Assembly (NCBI GenBank): GCA_904420065.1
Contig: CAJFTU010000040.1
Location: 1 to 48,592 of the forward strand
DNA: 48,592 nucleotides
From: an uncultured Emergencia sp.
GTDB taxonomy: Bacteria; Bacillota; Clostridia; Peptostreptococcales; Anaerovoracaceae
Reading direction: 5' to 3'
This document shows positions 33,650 through 41,611 of this stretch, piece by piece (the stretch's first letter is position 1; each line of letters opens with the position of its first letter). The position numbers were made by a program, and so were the translations under genes. The notes beneath the pieces were generated by a model. It saw only the letters and a program-made list of their open reading frames with translations. It had not been told where the DNA came from and searched no databases.

Positions 33650-33976
33650 GTGTTACCTCCTTCTGGGGAACTTTCCCCATGGCATACTATGTAGACGATG
33701 GGGACGGTGACACAGAATATGAGCATCTTCTGACAGGCAAATGGAAAAATATTTATTTCTCTCGCCTTACCGCCGCGCGAAGCCGCTTCTTTATCTGTTT
33801 GGGCCGTGATAGGTCTTAGGTCGTGGAATCTGATTTTCGCATCCTGCTTGCTGCTGTCCCACGATACGGAACGCTTCGGAGGGCAGAGGGAGAACTTTTA
33901 TTTGCGGCGGCGGGTGTTGACTTCTTGCCGAAAACATCCTATAATTTCACAACACGAAATGAAAGCGAGGATTTCC
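33650..33976. other. Intergenic region between the VWA gene and the pyrophosphatase
   Basis: The 327 bases hold the VWA ribosome site, a GGGGAA/TTCCCC hairpin near 33665-33678 and, at the right end, the pyrophosphatase promoter. A 46-codon frame from ATG 33679 lacks a ribosome site and is not called. Confidence 0.6.
33917..33945 (+). promoter_or_regulatory. Promoter of the pyrophosphatase gene
   Basis: TTGACT (33917-33922), a 17-nt spacer and TATAAT (33940-33945), ending 31 nt before the chosen start codon. Confidence 0.8.
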
Positions 33977-35638
33977 ATGGCGGATAAAGAAAAAGTATAT
34001 GTTGTCGGGCACCGCAATCCGGATACGGATTCGATCTGCTCTGCGATCTGCTACTCCAGACTGAAGAATCGGATTGACGGAGGCTGCTATATTCCTGCCC
34101 GAGCGGGAGGAATCAATGAGGAAACCAGGTACGTCCTGGAGCGGTTCGGCGTCCCGGTTCCCCTTCTCATCGACAATATAACCACCCAGGTGAAGGACAT
34201 TGAAATCAGAAAGACCACGGGCGTGAGCAGAAACCTGTCCATAAAGAGGGCCTGGAACATGATGCAGGAGAAGGATCTGTATACGGTTCCCGTGGTCAAC
34301 GAAGAGGGCATGCTGGAAGGGCTGATTACCGTGGGAGATATCGCTAAGTCCTACATGAACGTATACGAAAGTCAGGTGCTTTCCAGGGCAGAGACCTCCT
34401 ATGCAAACATCATCGATACCCTCAAAGGAGAGGTTGTCGCCGGTCAGTCGTCGGGAAACTTTTCGGAGGGAAAAGTTCTGATTGCCGCGGCAAACCCGGA
34501 CATGATGGAATCGTTCATTCAAAAGGGAGATCTGGTCATATTGGGAAACCGATACGAGTCTCAGCTATGCGCCGTAGAAATGGAAGCGGCATGTCTCATC
34601 GTGTGCGAGGGAGCCAAGGTTTCTCTGACCATACGGAAGCTGGCTGAAGAGCGCAAATGTCTGGTGATGATTACGCCTTATGACGCTTTTACCGCGGCCC
34701 GACTGATCAACCAGAGCATCCCTACAGGCTTTTTCATGCGAACTGAGCATCTGATTACCTTTGAAGATACCGATTACATAGACGAGGTAAAAAAAGTCAT
34801 GGCCAGCAAGCGCCATCGAGATTTTCCGGTAACTGACGAGAGCGGCAGATATATCGGAATGATCTCCCGCCGGAACCTTCTGGGAGCAAAGGGAAAACCG
34901 GTGATTCTGGTGGATCACAACGAGCGGAATCAGGCGGCAGAGGGGATAGAGCATGCCGAGATCAGAGAAATTATCGATCACCACAGAATCGGCGCCGTGG
35001 AGACCATATCTCCCGTATTTTTCCGAAATCAGCCGCTGGGATGCACGGCTACGATCATCTATCAGATGTTTCATGAAAACGCCATAGAAATCGACCGGCA
35101 AACGGCTCAGCTCTTGTGCAGCGCCATCGTGTCGGATACCCTCCTCTTCCGATCCCCTACCTGTACAGAAACAGACCGGCAGGCGGCGTTGGATCTGGCG
35201 GAGACAGCCGGGCTGGACATCGACCAGCTGGCAGAGGAGATGTTTTCTGCGGGAAGCAATCTGAAAGGGAAGACCGTAGAAGAAATATTCTATCAGGATT
35301 TTAAGCGTTTTGTTTCCGGCGGCGTTACTTTCGGCGTGGGGCAGATTATCGCGACCAACCGGGGAGACTTGGAAAACCTGGAAAGCGAGCTCCTTCTGTT
35401 TATGGAAAGTACCATAGAAAAGCAAAATCTGGATATGGTGTTCTTTATGCTGACCAATGTGCTGACGCAGTCTACAGGTCTGATTTGCGCGGGAAAAAAC
35501 GCGCGGGAAACCGCCGAAGAGGCTTTTCGCGGTCAGCTTGACGAAGATTTTCAGAAAGCGTCTGTGCTCAGACTGCCAGGTGTGATGTCGAGAAAGAAAC
35601 AGGTTGTTCCCGAGCTGATCGCCGTGCTGCAGGGATAG
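33977..35638 (+). CDS. Manganese-dependent inorganic pyrophosphatase with CBS and DRTGG domains
   Basis: The 553-aa family-II pyrophosphatase splits PPi to phosphate. The N-terminal DHH part has VVGHRNPDTDSICSA, interrupted by a regulatory insert: CBS (about residues 70-120), a DRTGG-like domain (about 130-235) and a second CBS (about 245-300). The catalytic part resumes with ILVDHNERNQA, the DHH motif IIDHHRIG and the DHHA2 domain (GGVTFGVGQIIA) to the end. CBS-DRTGG forms in clostridia are inhibited by AMP/ADP and activated by Ap4A-type nucleotides. ATG 33977 has GCGAGG 6 nt upstream; ATG 33959 does not have a ribosome site. Confidence 0.93.
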   Translation: MADKEKVYVVGHRNPDTDSICSAICYSRLKNRIDGGCYIPARAGGINEETRYVLERFGVPVPLLIDNITTQVKDIEIRKTTGVSRNLSIKRAWNMMQEKDLYTVPVVNEEGMLEGLITVGDIAKSYMNVYESQVLSRAETSYANIIDTLKGEVVAGQSSGNFSEGKVLIAAANPDMMESFIQKGDLVILGNRYESQLCAVEMEAACLIVCEGAKVSLTIRKLAEERKCLVMITPYDAFTAARLINQSIPTGFFMRTEHLITFEDTDYIDEVKKVMASKRHRDFPVTDESGRYIGMISRRNLLGAKGKPVILVDHNERNQAAEGIEHAEIREIIDHHRIGAVETISPVFFRNQPLGCTATIIYQMFHENAIEIDRQTAQLLCSAIVSDTLLFRSPTCTETDRQAALDLAETAGLDIDQLAEEMFSAGSNLKGKTVEEIFYQDFKRFVSGGVTFGVGQIIATNRGDLENLESELLLFMESTIEKQNLDMVFFMLTNVLTQSTGLICAGKNARETAEEAFRGQLDEDFQKASVLRLPGVMSRKKQVVPELIAVLQG

Positions 35639-35755
35639 GATGCAGAAAAAAGACGGGTTTGTGCGACGGACACCGGAAAATCGGGGTAAGCCGGGTTGTT
35701 TCTGCTTCTGCTTCTATTGGGGCGATTTGCCATATTGTATGAAAAATTTTCACAT

Positions 35756-35794
35756 TCAGACGGAAAAAAATCCGGATACAAGGAGAAATGCCAT
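35756..35794 (-). other. 12-codon micro-ORF between family A units (MAFLLVSGFFSV)
   Basis: It runs from the ATGGC of one unit to the CCGTCTGA of the next, 39 nt. Very similar in sense to MAFLLLSCHFAV on the other arm, although the DNA differs at many places. Confidence 0.35.
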
Positions 35795-35996
35795 ATTGCT
35801 GTCGTTTATCTCGGTTTCAGACGGATTTTCAGAGAGAAAATTTCGTATCCGGAAACTAAAATGGAAATATATGGAAAATAAAAGGCGAAACAAGTCGAAT
35901 TATGTCGAAAGTGTTTCTTAGTAAAGAGAAACCGAGAGTCTATTCCGACAAAAATAGAAGTGTTTATTGTCTGAAACAGAAAAAAATCGATTCAGT

Positions 35997-36035
35997 ATGG
36001 CATTTTTGCTTCTGAGCTGCCATTTTGCCGTCTGA
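35997..36035 (+). other. 12-codon micro-ORF between family A units (MAFLLLSCHFAV)
   Basis: Same frame and length as the other three. Ser7 is AGC, where the opposite arm has TCC. No convincing ribosome site is present. Confidence 0.35.
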
Positions 36036-36146
36036 AAAGAAAAATTTTAAATCGAATATGGCTGATTCGGTTTTCGTAAGAAAAGAAACCTGTTCTGCCC
36101 GTCGGGTTCGGTCAGCGCAGAGATCGTTTCCGACAGCCAAAACAGA

Positions 36147-36170
36147 AAAAAGCACGTTGGTGCTTTTTTT
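36147..36170 (+). terminator. Terminator, plus strand
   Basis: AAAAAGCAC (36147-36155), loop GTTG, GTGCTTTTT (36160-36168), with further T residues. Confidence 0.7.
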
Positions 36171-36178
36171 GTATAAGG

Positions 36179-36214
36179 AAACTCCCGCATCAGATTTTCC
36201 CGATGCGGGAGTTT
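36179..36214. terminator. Terminator near the end of the MFS gene
   Basis: AAACTCCCGCATC (36179-36191) pairs with GATGCGGGAGTTT (36202-36214), 13 bp, downstream of the minus-strand MFS gene. Confidence 0.65.
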
Positions 36215-36242
36215 ATTTGTATTAACGCAATGAAAATAGTTT

Positions 36243-37478
36243 TTACCCGCGAATCTTCTCCACTCTTGTAAATACGAGAAAACCGATCAGGAACATGATC
36301 GACAGCGCGCCGACGCCCAGATTGGTGCTGCCGGTAACCTGGCTGACGGCCGATACCAGCGTGGTTCCCATAAAAGATGCGCCCTTGCCGCAGATATCGT
36401 AAACGCCAAAGTATTCTCCCGACTTTTCTTCCGGTATGATTCGGGCGTAATATGCGCGGGACAGAGACTGAATCGCGCCCTGAAAGATGCCTACGCATAC
36501 GGCGAGAATCCAGAACTGATACTGGTGGGTCAGCGTGATTCCGTAAAGAGCCACCAGAAAATAAGCGCCGATACAGATGAGAATCAGCTTGGCGCTGGAG
36601 GCTTTGCGGGAAAGCCGGCCGAAGCACAGAGCAGCCGGGAAGGCCACGATCTGCGTCAGAAGAAGGGCGAGCAGGAGTCCCGTCGTATCCAGACCCAGGG
36701 CCGTGCCGTACGCCGTAGCCATGTCGATGATGGTGTATACGCCGTCAATGTAAAAGAAAAAGGCGACGAGGAAAAACAGAATCTTTGGATTCTCCCGAAG
36801 TTCGCCGAAAATCTGCAGAAGCCGCCGTCCGCTGGAACGAACGGGATGGCTCTCCGCTTCAATAGCGTAATTCTGGCGATAGCTCTTCAGGAGGGGCAGC
36901 GTCATCAGCACCCACCACAGAGCGGTGAGGATAAAAGCGCCCGCCATGGCGGTTTCCATGGAAATCCCGATGGTTTCATAGAAGAGAACCAGCAGGAGAC
37001 AGAGTACGAAAGGAATACAGCTGCCGATATAGCCCCATGCGTAACCGTGGGATGATACTTCATCCATGCGCTGGGCGGATGTAATGTCCGTCAGCATGGA
37101 GTCATAGATCACCAGGCTCAGCGAGTAAGCCGATTTTGCGATGACAAAGAGAACCAGAAACCACATATAGGAGGAGGTGAAGCCCAGGAACACGCATCCC
37201 AGAGCGCCGACAAAGAGAGTGATCATGAAGATGATTTTCTTCCAGCCCGACAGATCGGACAGGGTTCCCAAAACCGGCCCCAGAACGGCTACGAGGATGG
37301 TGGACAGAGAGATGGCGTATCCCCAGTAGGCCAGGTAGTCTACGTCGGAAATTCCGGCGCTTCCGGCCAGATAGTTGAAATAGATCGGCATAATCGTAGA
37401 TACCAGCATGGTAAAGGCCGAGTTTCCTACGTCGTAGAGAACCCACTTTTTTTCCAGCGAGGTCAGTTTAAACTTCAT
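36243..37478 (-). CDS. MFS transporter, UMF1 (Atg22-like) family
   Basis: The 411-aa protein has about 12 membrane helices. The opening KKWVLYDVGNSAFTMLVSTIMPIYF is the UMF1 family's first helix, and GTLSDLSGWKKIIFMIT is the MFS loop 2-3 motif. UMF1/Atg22 proteins export amino acids from vacuoles in fungi; bacterial members are untested. Start: GGAGAAATAACAATATG. It is monocistronic. Confidence 0.85.
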   Translation of the reverse strand: MKFKLTSLEKKWVLYDVGNSAFTMLVSTIMPIYFNYLAGSAGISDVDYLAYWGYAISLSTILVAVLGPVLGTLSDLSGWKKIIFMITLFVGALGCVFLGFTSSYMWFLVLFVIAKSAYSLSLVIYDSMLTDITSAQRMDEVSSHGYAWGYIGSCIPFVLCLLLVLFYETIGISMETAMAGAFILTALWWVLMTLPLLKSYRQNYAIEAESHPVRSSGRRLLQIFGELRENPKILFFLVAFFFYIDGVYTIIDMATAYGTALGLDTTGLLLALLLTQIVAFPAALCFGRLSRKASSAKLILICIGAYFLVALYGITLTHQYQFWILAVCVGIFQGAIQSLSRAYYARIIPEEKSGEYFGVYDICGKGASFMGTTLVSAVSQVTGSTNLGVGALSIMFLIGFLVFTRVEKIRG

Positions 37479-37913
37479 ATTGTTATTTCTCCTTCAGTAA
37501 TAGTACAGCTCGGCTTTATTATAATACGAAAAGAAGGCGGATGTCACAGGACAAAAGGTTAAATCTAAGTTAATTTCATGACTGTGCAGGTGTCAGCCAT
37601 CATAAGCTTTAGTATAAGGGAAATCTTTCCGGATATCAGAACTATTGACCTGGGAAGATAGCAAAATGATTGTCTTTAAACTTTAATAATCTAATATTTA
37701 TAAGAAAAATATATTTGTTTATTTTTATTTACATTTAAAAAATAGTATAGTATGATTATATCAAGCAAAGTAGTGGGAAAATTTAGAAAATATAACTGAA
37801 AGGAGGAGGGATAGAAAAGAAGAGGTGGTTATCCTCTATTGCTGCAGAAGATTACCGAAAAATCTATTTGCTCTTTTGGAAAATCCGTATCGAAGAGAAA
37901 GAGGAAGATAAAA
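37479..37913. other. Intergenic region upstream of the anchored protein
   Basis: The 435 bases between two divergent genes are A/T-rich. Besides the promoter at 37728 I see no gene, strong hairpin or repeat. Confidence 0.6.
37728..37756 (+). promoter_or_regulatory. Promoter of the anchored protein gene
   Basis: TTTACA (37728-37733), 17 nt, TATGAT (37751-37756). Confidence 0.6.
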
Positions 37914-38825
37914 ATGAATACGTGGATAAAAAGGGCGCTGATCTTGTTCGTGATCGTTGGAGCAGCTTGCCTGACAGTTTATCTGAATACGATGGCCGAA
38001 GCTAAAGAAGAAAACCGGCACCTCACTCCACAGCTCATAGAGGAGGGAAGTTCGGTTGATTCGGTGCTGATTCCGATGGAGAAAAAACAGAGACTTTCCG
38101 GAGGATTTCTGTCCACGCAGGGAAAATTCGGATTCAGAAAAAGGATCGTGATTAAAGAATCGTCGGTTCTTGCGGTTTCTCTGGAACAGAGCGGTATAGG
38201 ACCTGTGCCCAAGGGCTGTCGGTACGGCGTTTATCGTGATATAAGACTAAACGATCCTTTGGATGAAATTGATTTTGAATACGCAGCGAAGATGGAAAAC
38301 GATCTGGAAGAGCACAGTGTGAAAAACCCTGAACAGAAGTATCCCAAGTATCGACAGCTGATTCAGCTGCGGCTTGAACCGGGAACATACTATATCGCTT
38401 TTTTTAGTGATGATCCGTCTGCTGACGGCTATGTCTTATATTGCAGCACGTATCGGGTACTTCCTGAAGATCTTCGCCTGAACCCGGGAGAGTATAAATT
38501 ATTTTATGCAGATCAGGATCATCGGGAATTTCTTTTTCCGTTTTCTGTGAAAAAAGCCGGAACGTTGGAGGTGGATACACTGAGAGTGGCGGGAACCCTG
38601 TCGCTGTATAAAAAAGGGGAAGAGAAGCCGCGAAAACAGGTAACGGTGAATATGGACGCCTATGGTTTTGATGAAGCGGTTCGAATTGTGAATTTTCCTG
38701 TAGATGAAAGCGGAGAATACTATTTCCTGTTGACGGACTGTTCGGAAGATTATCCAGCATTTGAGCGAAAAATGGGACGGGCAGTACCTGAAGTAAATCA
38801 AATTCGGTATAAGATAAAGAGATGA
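37914..38825 (+). CDS. Uncharacterised membrane-anchored extracellular protein
   Basis: The 303-aa protein has a cytoplasmic MNTWIKRA start, one hydrophobic segment (about residues 7-25), and then an outside part. There is no clear signal-peptidase site, so an uncleaved anchor is likely. The outside part is beta-rich and has two stretches resembling PPC-type domains, EPGTYYIAFFSDDPSADGYV and ESGEYYFLLTDCSED. I do not recognise the family. Start ATG 37914 has GAGGAAGA upstream; the longer in-frame start at 37839 would add a basic leader and lacks a ribosome site. It is monocistronic, ending at the hairpin at 38885. Confidence 0.65.
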   Translation: MNTWIKRALILFVIVGAACLTVYLNTMAEAKEENRHLTPQLIEEGSSVDSVLIPMEKKQRLSGGFLSTQGKFGFRKRIVIKESSVLAVSLEQSGIGPVPKGCRYGVYRDIRLNDPLDEIDFEYAAKMENDLEEHSVKNPEQKYPKYRQLIQLRLEPGTYYIAFFSDDPSADGYVLYCSTYRVLPEDLRLNPGEYKLFYADQDHREFLFPFSVKKAGTLEVDTLRVAGTLSLYKKGEEKPRKQVTVNMDAYGFDEAVRIVNFPVDESGEYYFLLTDCSEDYPAFERKMGRAVPEVNQIRYKIKR

Positions 38826-38884
38826 AAATGATGCAATGGATTACGGACTCTTCGGAGTTCGTTTTCTGTTTCCGAGTATAAAAG

Positions 38885-38937
38885 GGGTCTGCTGCAAAAT
38901 AGAAAATTATTCATCTATTTTGCAGCAGACCCTTCTT
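38885..38937 (+). terminator. Long hairpin terminator
   Basis: A perfect 19-bp stem (38885-38903 with 38914-38932; begins GGGTCTGCTGC) with a 10-nt loop, followed by TTCTT. Confidence 0.85.
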
Positions 38938-39343
38938 GCATACATTCTTTTCTTACAATTCTCTTACGTTTCTTAAGATTCCTTTCTTTCCATAGATTTC
39001 TCCGCTTCGTTGTGCTATATTACCTTAAGCCGAACAGGTTCAGGCCCGTTTTGCTTCGGCAGTGGTCCGATATGGGCCGATTTTGAAAAACGGTCGGTTC
39101 AGTCAACGCGCTTCCTCCGCAGAGCCGCCGACGCCGACTATTTTTAAAAGGCCGGTCAATTTGCCGATACGGAAGAGCAAAAACAGGGATTGAACTTACG
39201 GAATTTAGAAATTTTGCTGACCAAACCTGAAAAAATAAATTTTGGTCAACAGGGGCGGCTGCGGCAGAGCCTTTTGACAATCGGGCTGCCGGATCTGGCC
39301 GCCTGCCCGCCTCAGGCGCGAAATTTCAGGAAAGGGGAAAAGA
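38938..39343. promoter_or_regulatory. Repeat-rich region upstream of the ABC-FtsX genes
   Basis: No gene is seen in these 406 bases. Near the left end TCTTAC (38951), TCTTAC (38962) and TCTTAAG (38971) give an 11- and 9-nt spaced set which on the minus strand reads GTAAGA/TTAAGA, like the response-regulator repeats elsewhere. Further right are an 8-bp TGACCAAA/TTTGGTCA stem (39218-39249), two copies of GGTTCAG (39037, 39096) and GC-rich palindromes around 39250-39320. A promoter cannot be fixed; TTGACA at 39274-39279 is one possible -35. Confidence 0.4.
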
Positions 39344-41608
39344 ATGTTAAGACTAGAACGTGTATCAAAATTCTATTCGGGAAACGGGCTGGTTTCTACA
39401 GGTTTCAGCAAGGTGGATCTGGAATTTGACACGGGAGAATTTGTAGCCATCACCGGCGAAAGCGGAAGCGGAAAATCCACCCTGCTCAATGTCATTTCCG
39501 GGCTGGACTCCTATGAAGAAGGCGAAATGTACATCATGGATCAGCCGACCAGCGGATTTTCCAGAGAAGATCTTGAGGAGTACCGAAAGAAGTACATCGG
39601 AAGCATCTTTCAGACATTCAATCTGATCAACAGCTATACGGTTTATCAGAACGTGGAACTGGTGCTTTTGATGAGCGGATACGACAAGAGAGAGATTCCG
39701 GATAGAGTCAGGGAGATTATCGACAAAGTGGGGCTGTCCGAGTACGAGAAGACGAAAGCTTCCAAGCTTTCCGGCGGACAGAAACAGAGGGTGGCCATCG
39801 CCAGAGCGCTGGCTAAGGAAACGCCTATCATTGTAGCCGATGAACCGACGGGAAATCTGGACAGCAAATCGGCGGCGGAGATCATCAGCCTGCTCCATCA
39901 GCTTTCTCAGGATAAGCTGATCATCATTGTAACCCACAACTACGATCAGGTGGAACCCTATGTGACGAGAAAAATCACCATGCACGACGGTCGAGTGGTG
40001 GAGGATAAGCGGATAGCCGTTCGCGCCGCCCAGGCGGCAGAGGAGAAAGCGGTAAAAACCGCAAAGGCCGATGGGCTGACCTTCGGCAGCATGGCGAGGC
40101 TGGGCGTGCGGAATACGTTCAATATCCCGGCCAAGTTTTTACTGCTTCTGACCGTATTTGTGTTCCTGTGCTTTGCCGTTATGGCTCAGTACGCTTCCTT
40201 TATGAACATGGGAGAAATGAATACGGGCGGTTACAACAACTATTTCTCCGATACCAGCAAGAATCGGATTCTGATTACCAAAGATGACCGCAGCGAGTTT
40301 ACCGATGAAGACTACGCCAGGATAGAATCCATGTCCAATGTGGACCGAATTGTAAAAAACGATCTGATGCTGGATCTGGTGGCCAATGTGACCGACGATC
40401 CGGAAAACGGAGACTTTTACATCGTATCCAAGATCGAGGAACTGGAAGACTTTGAAGGCAAACTGGTCAAGGGACGCATGCCGGAAAACGACAGAGAGGC
40501 GGTACTTTTCTTTCCAGAAGGCGGTTATGCGGAAAACGTTATCGATATGGCATACGGCAAAGAGGCCATGCTGACCGATCAGAACACCGGCAGCGATCTG
40601 ATGAAGGATAAGGTGAAAATCGTGGGCTACGGTCTGCTCGACGATCGACAGACGGAAGCCATGGAAGAGGGCGGCTACTATCTCGAAGCCTACCTTTGCA
40701 TCAATGAAGAGGGAATGTCCGATGTCCGCATGGCGGCCCTGGAGCGCTACTGCACCCAGGAGATCCATTTTGCCGGACACATCCTGGACGGCAATTCCGC
40801 ATCCGGTATGATGCCGATTCGCGCGTCAGAAAACGTGCCCGAAGGGGAAATTTACGTATCCGAAGACATAGCCGCGCTGGCACAGGGAAGCGCGGCGGGA
40901 TCGGAACTTTCTATTGTCAACAAGAGCCTGTACTTCGAGGATCGCTTTACCTTCGAAGTGGGAGCGGTCTACAACAAGGACAATCTGAAACAGTACCTGA
41001 ATCTGGATGATTTCGAAGCAGTCAGCGGAACACTGTTCATCAGTCCGAAGGATTACAGCAGGATGTTCGAAAAGGGCAACTTCCAGTCCAGCGTCATCGT
41101 CTCTGACGATAAGATCACCGCGCAGACGGCGGAATCCATCGCTGAAGCCGGCTATGAAACCTTCGTGGTAAACGACGGAGTGGTCAGCTATGCGGAAGGT
41201 TTCGATGTCATACTGAATACTTTCAGGACCATCATGTTGGCTGCTGTGCTGATCGTGCTGTTCTTCATCACTTATTTTATTACCAAGCTGATCCTGAAGT
41301 CGAGAAACGTGTATTTCTCCACGATCAGAATGCTGGGTGCGACGAAGGAGAACTGCAGCGGTCTGCTGAAAACCGAGCTGTTTACTGTGTTCAATATCGC
41401 ATTCTTTATCTGCCTGGGATTCTTCCTGCTGGTCAAGAGCGGAAACATCAACTCGGAGTACCTGACACAGCTGGCCTCCTTCCTTGGAGCGGGAGACTTT
41501 GTGCTGCTCTATATCGTGCTCTGCCTGATGTCCATACTTCTGGCGGCCAGGTATGCGCGCCAGCTGTTTAAGAAGACTGCCATGAACGCTTATAAAGAGG
41601 AGGTGTAA
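39344..41608 (+). CDS. ABC transporter with fused ATPase and FtsX-type permease, first
   Basis: The 754-aa protein begins with a MacB/LolD-like ATPase (residues 1-220): Walker A TGESGSGKSTLLN, Q-loop FQTFNL, signature LSGGQKQR, Walker B IIVADEPTGNLDS, H-loop VTHN. A linker leads to one membrane helix (about 262-284), a large outside domain (about 285-615) and three C-terminal helices (about 625-650, 680-700, 715-735), the FtsX/MacB fold. Such proteins do not pump by a channel but transmit force across the membrane, in export or peptide resistance. The next gene, 3 nt later, encodes a similar fusion, and the two probably form a heterodimer. Confidence 0.87.
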   Translation: MLRLERVSKFYSGNGLVSTGFSKVDLEFDTGEFVAITGESGSGKSTLLNVISGLDSYEEGEMYIMDQPTSGFSREDLEEYRKKYIGSIFQTFNLINSYTVYQNVELVLLMSGYDKREIPDRVREIIDKVGLSEYEKTKASKLSGGQKQRVAIARALAKETPIIVADEPTGNLDSKSAAEIISLLHQLSQDKLIIIVTHNYDQVEPYVTRKITMHDGRVVEDKRIAVRAAQAAEEKAVKTAKADGLTFGSMARLGVRNTFNIPAKFLLLLTVFVFLCFAVMAQYASFMNMGEMNTGGYNNYFSDTSKNRILITKDDRSEFTDEDYARIESMSNVDRIVKNDLMLDLVANVTDDPENGDFYIVSKIEELEDFEGKLVKGRMPENDREAVLFFPEGGYAENVIDMAYGKEAMLTDQNTGSDLMKDKVKIVGYGLLDDRQTEAMEEGGYYLEAYLCINEEGMSDVRMAALERYCTQEIHFAGHILDGNSASGMMPIRASENVPEGEIYVSEDIAALAQGSAAGSELSIVNKSLYFEDRFTFEVGAVYNKDNLKQYLNLDDFEAVSGTLFISPKDYSRMFEKGNFQSSVIVSDDKITAQTAESIAEAGYETFVVNDGVVSYAEGFDVILNTFRTIMLAAVLIVLFFITYFITKLILKSRNVYFSTIRMLGATKENCSGLLKTELFTVFNIAFFICLGFFLLVKSGNINSEYLTQLASFLGAGDFVLLYIVLCLMSILLAARYARQLFKKTAMNAYKEEV

Positions 41609-41611
41609 GGG

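Larger units (their letters stand above)
35729..36062. repeat. Four-unit GCCATA/TTCAGACGG element, family A copy 2
   Basis: Units: 35729-35763 and 35790-35824 forward; 35967-36001 and 36028-36062 reverse. All are 35 nt, with 26-nt gaps in each pair and a 142-nt centre. Three end in TTCAGACGG, one in TTCAGACAA; all begin GCCATA. A 9-bp inverted repeat, TCCGGATAC (35771-35779) and GTATCCGGA (35845-35853), is unique to this copy. The rest of 35639-36242 has the two terminators listed next and no gene. Confidence 0.8.

Noticed and set aside
33679-33819. 46-codon frame starting MAYYVDDGDGD
   Set aside because: No ribosome site, and it lies in the upstream region of the VWA gene; nothing supports translation.
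20321-36036. GCCGTCTGAA at 36027-36036 and its complement at 20321-20330 equal the Neisseria DNA-uptake sequence
   Set aside because: The organism is a clostridial Gram-positive, the 10-mer is exact only twice, and the conserved context is the 35-nt family A unit rather than the uptake sequence.
20295-36062. CRISPR array, suggested by the 61-nt period
   Set aside because: There is no contiguous repeat; only two short motifs recur, in both orientations, and no cas genes are present.
39000-39343. A third four-unit element upstream of the ABC-FtsX genes
   Set aside because: GGTTCAG, CGGTC and GGTCAA recur at 59-, 62- and 90-nt steps, but I could not find two matched pairs in opposite orientation.
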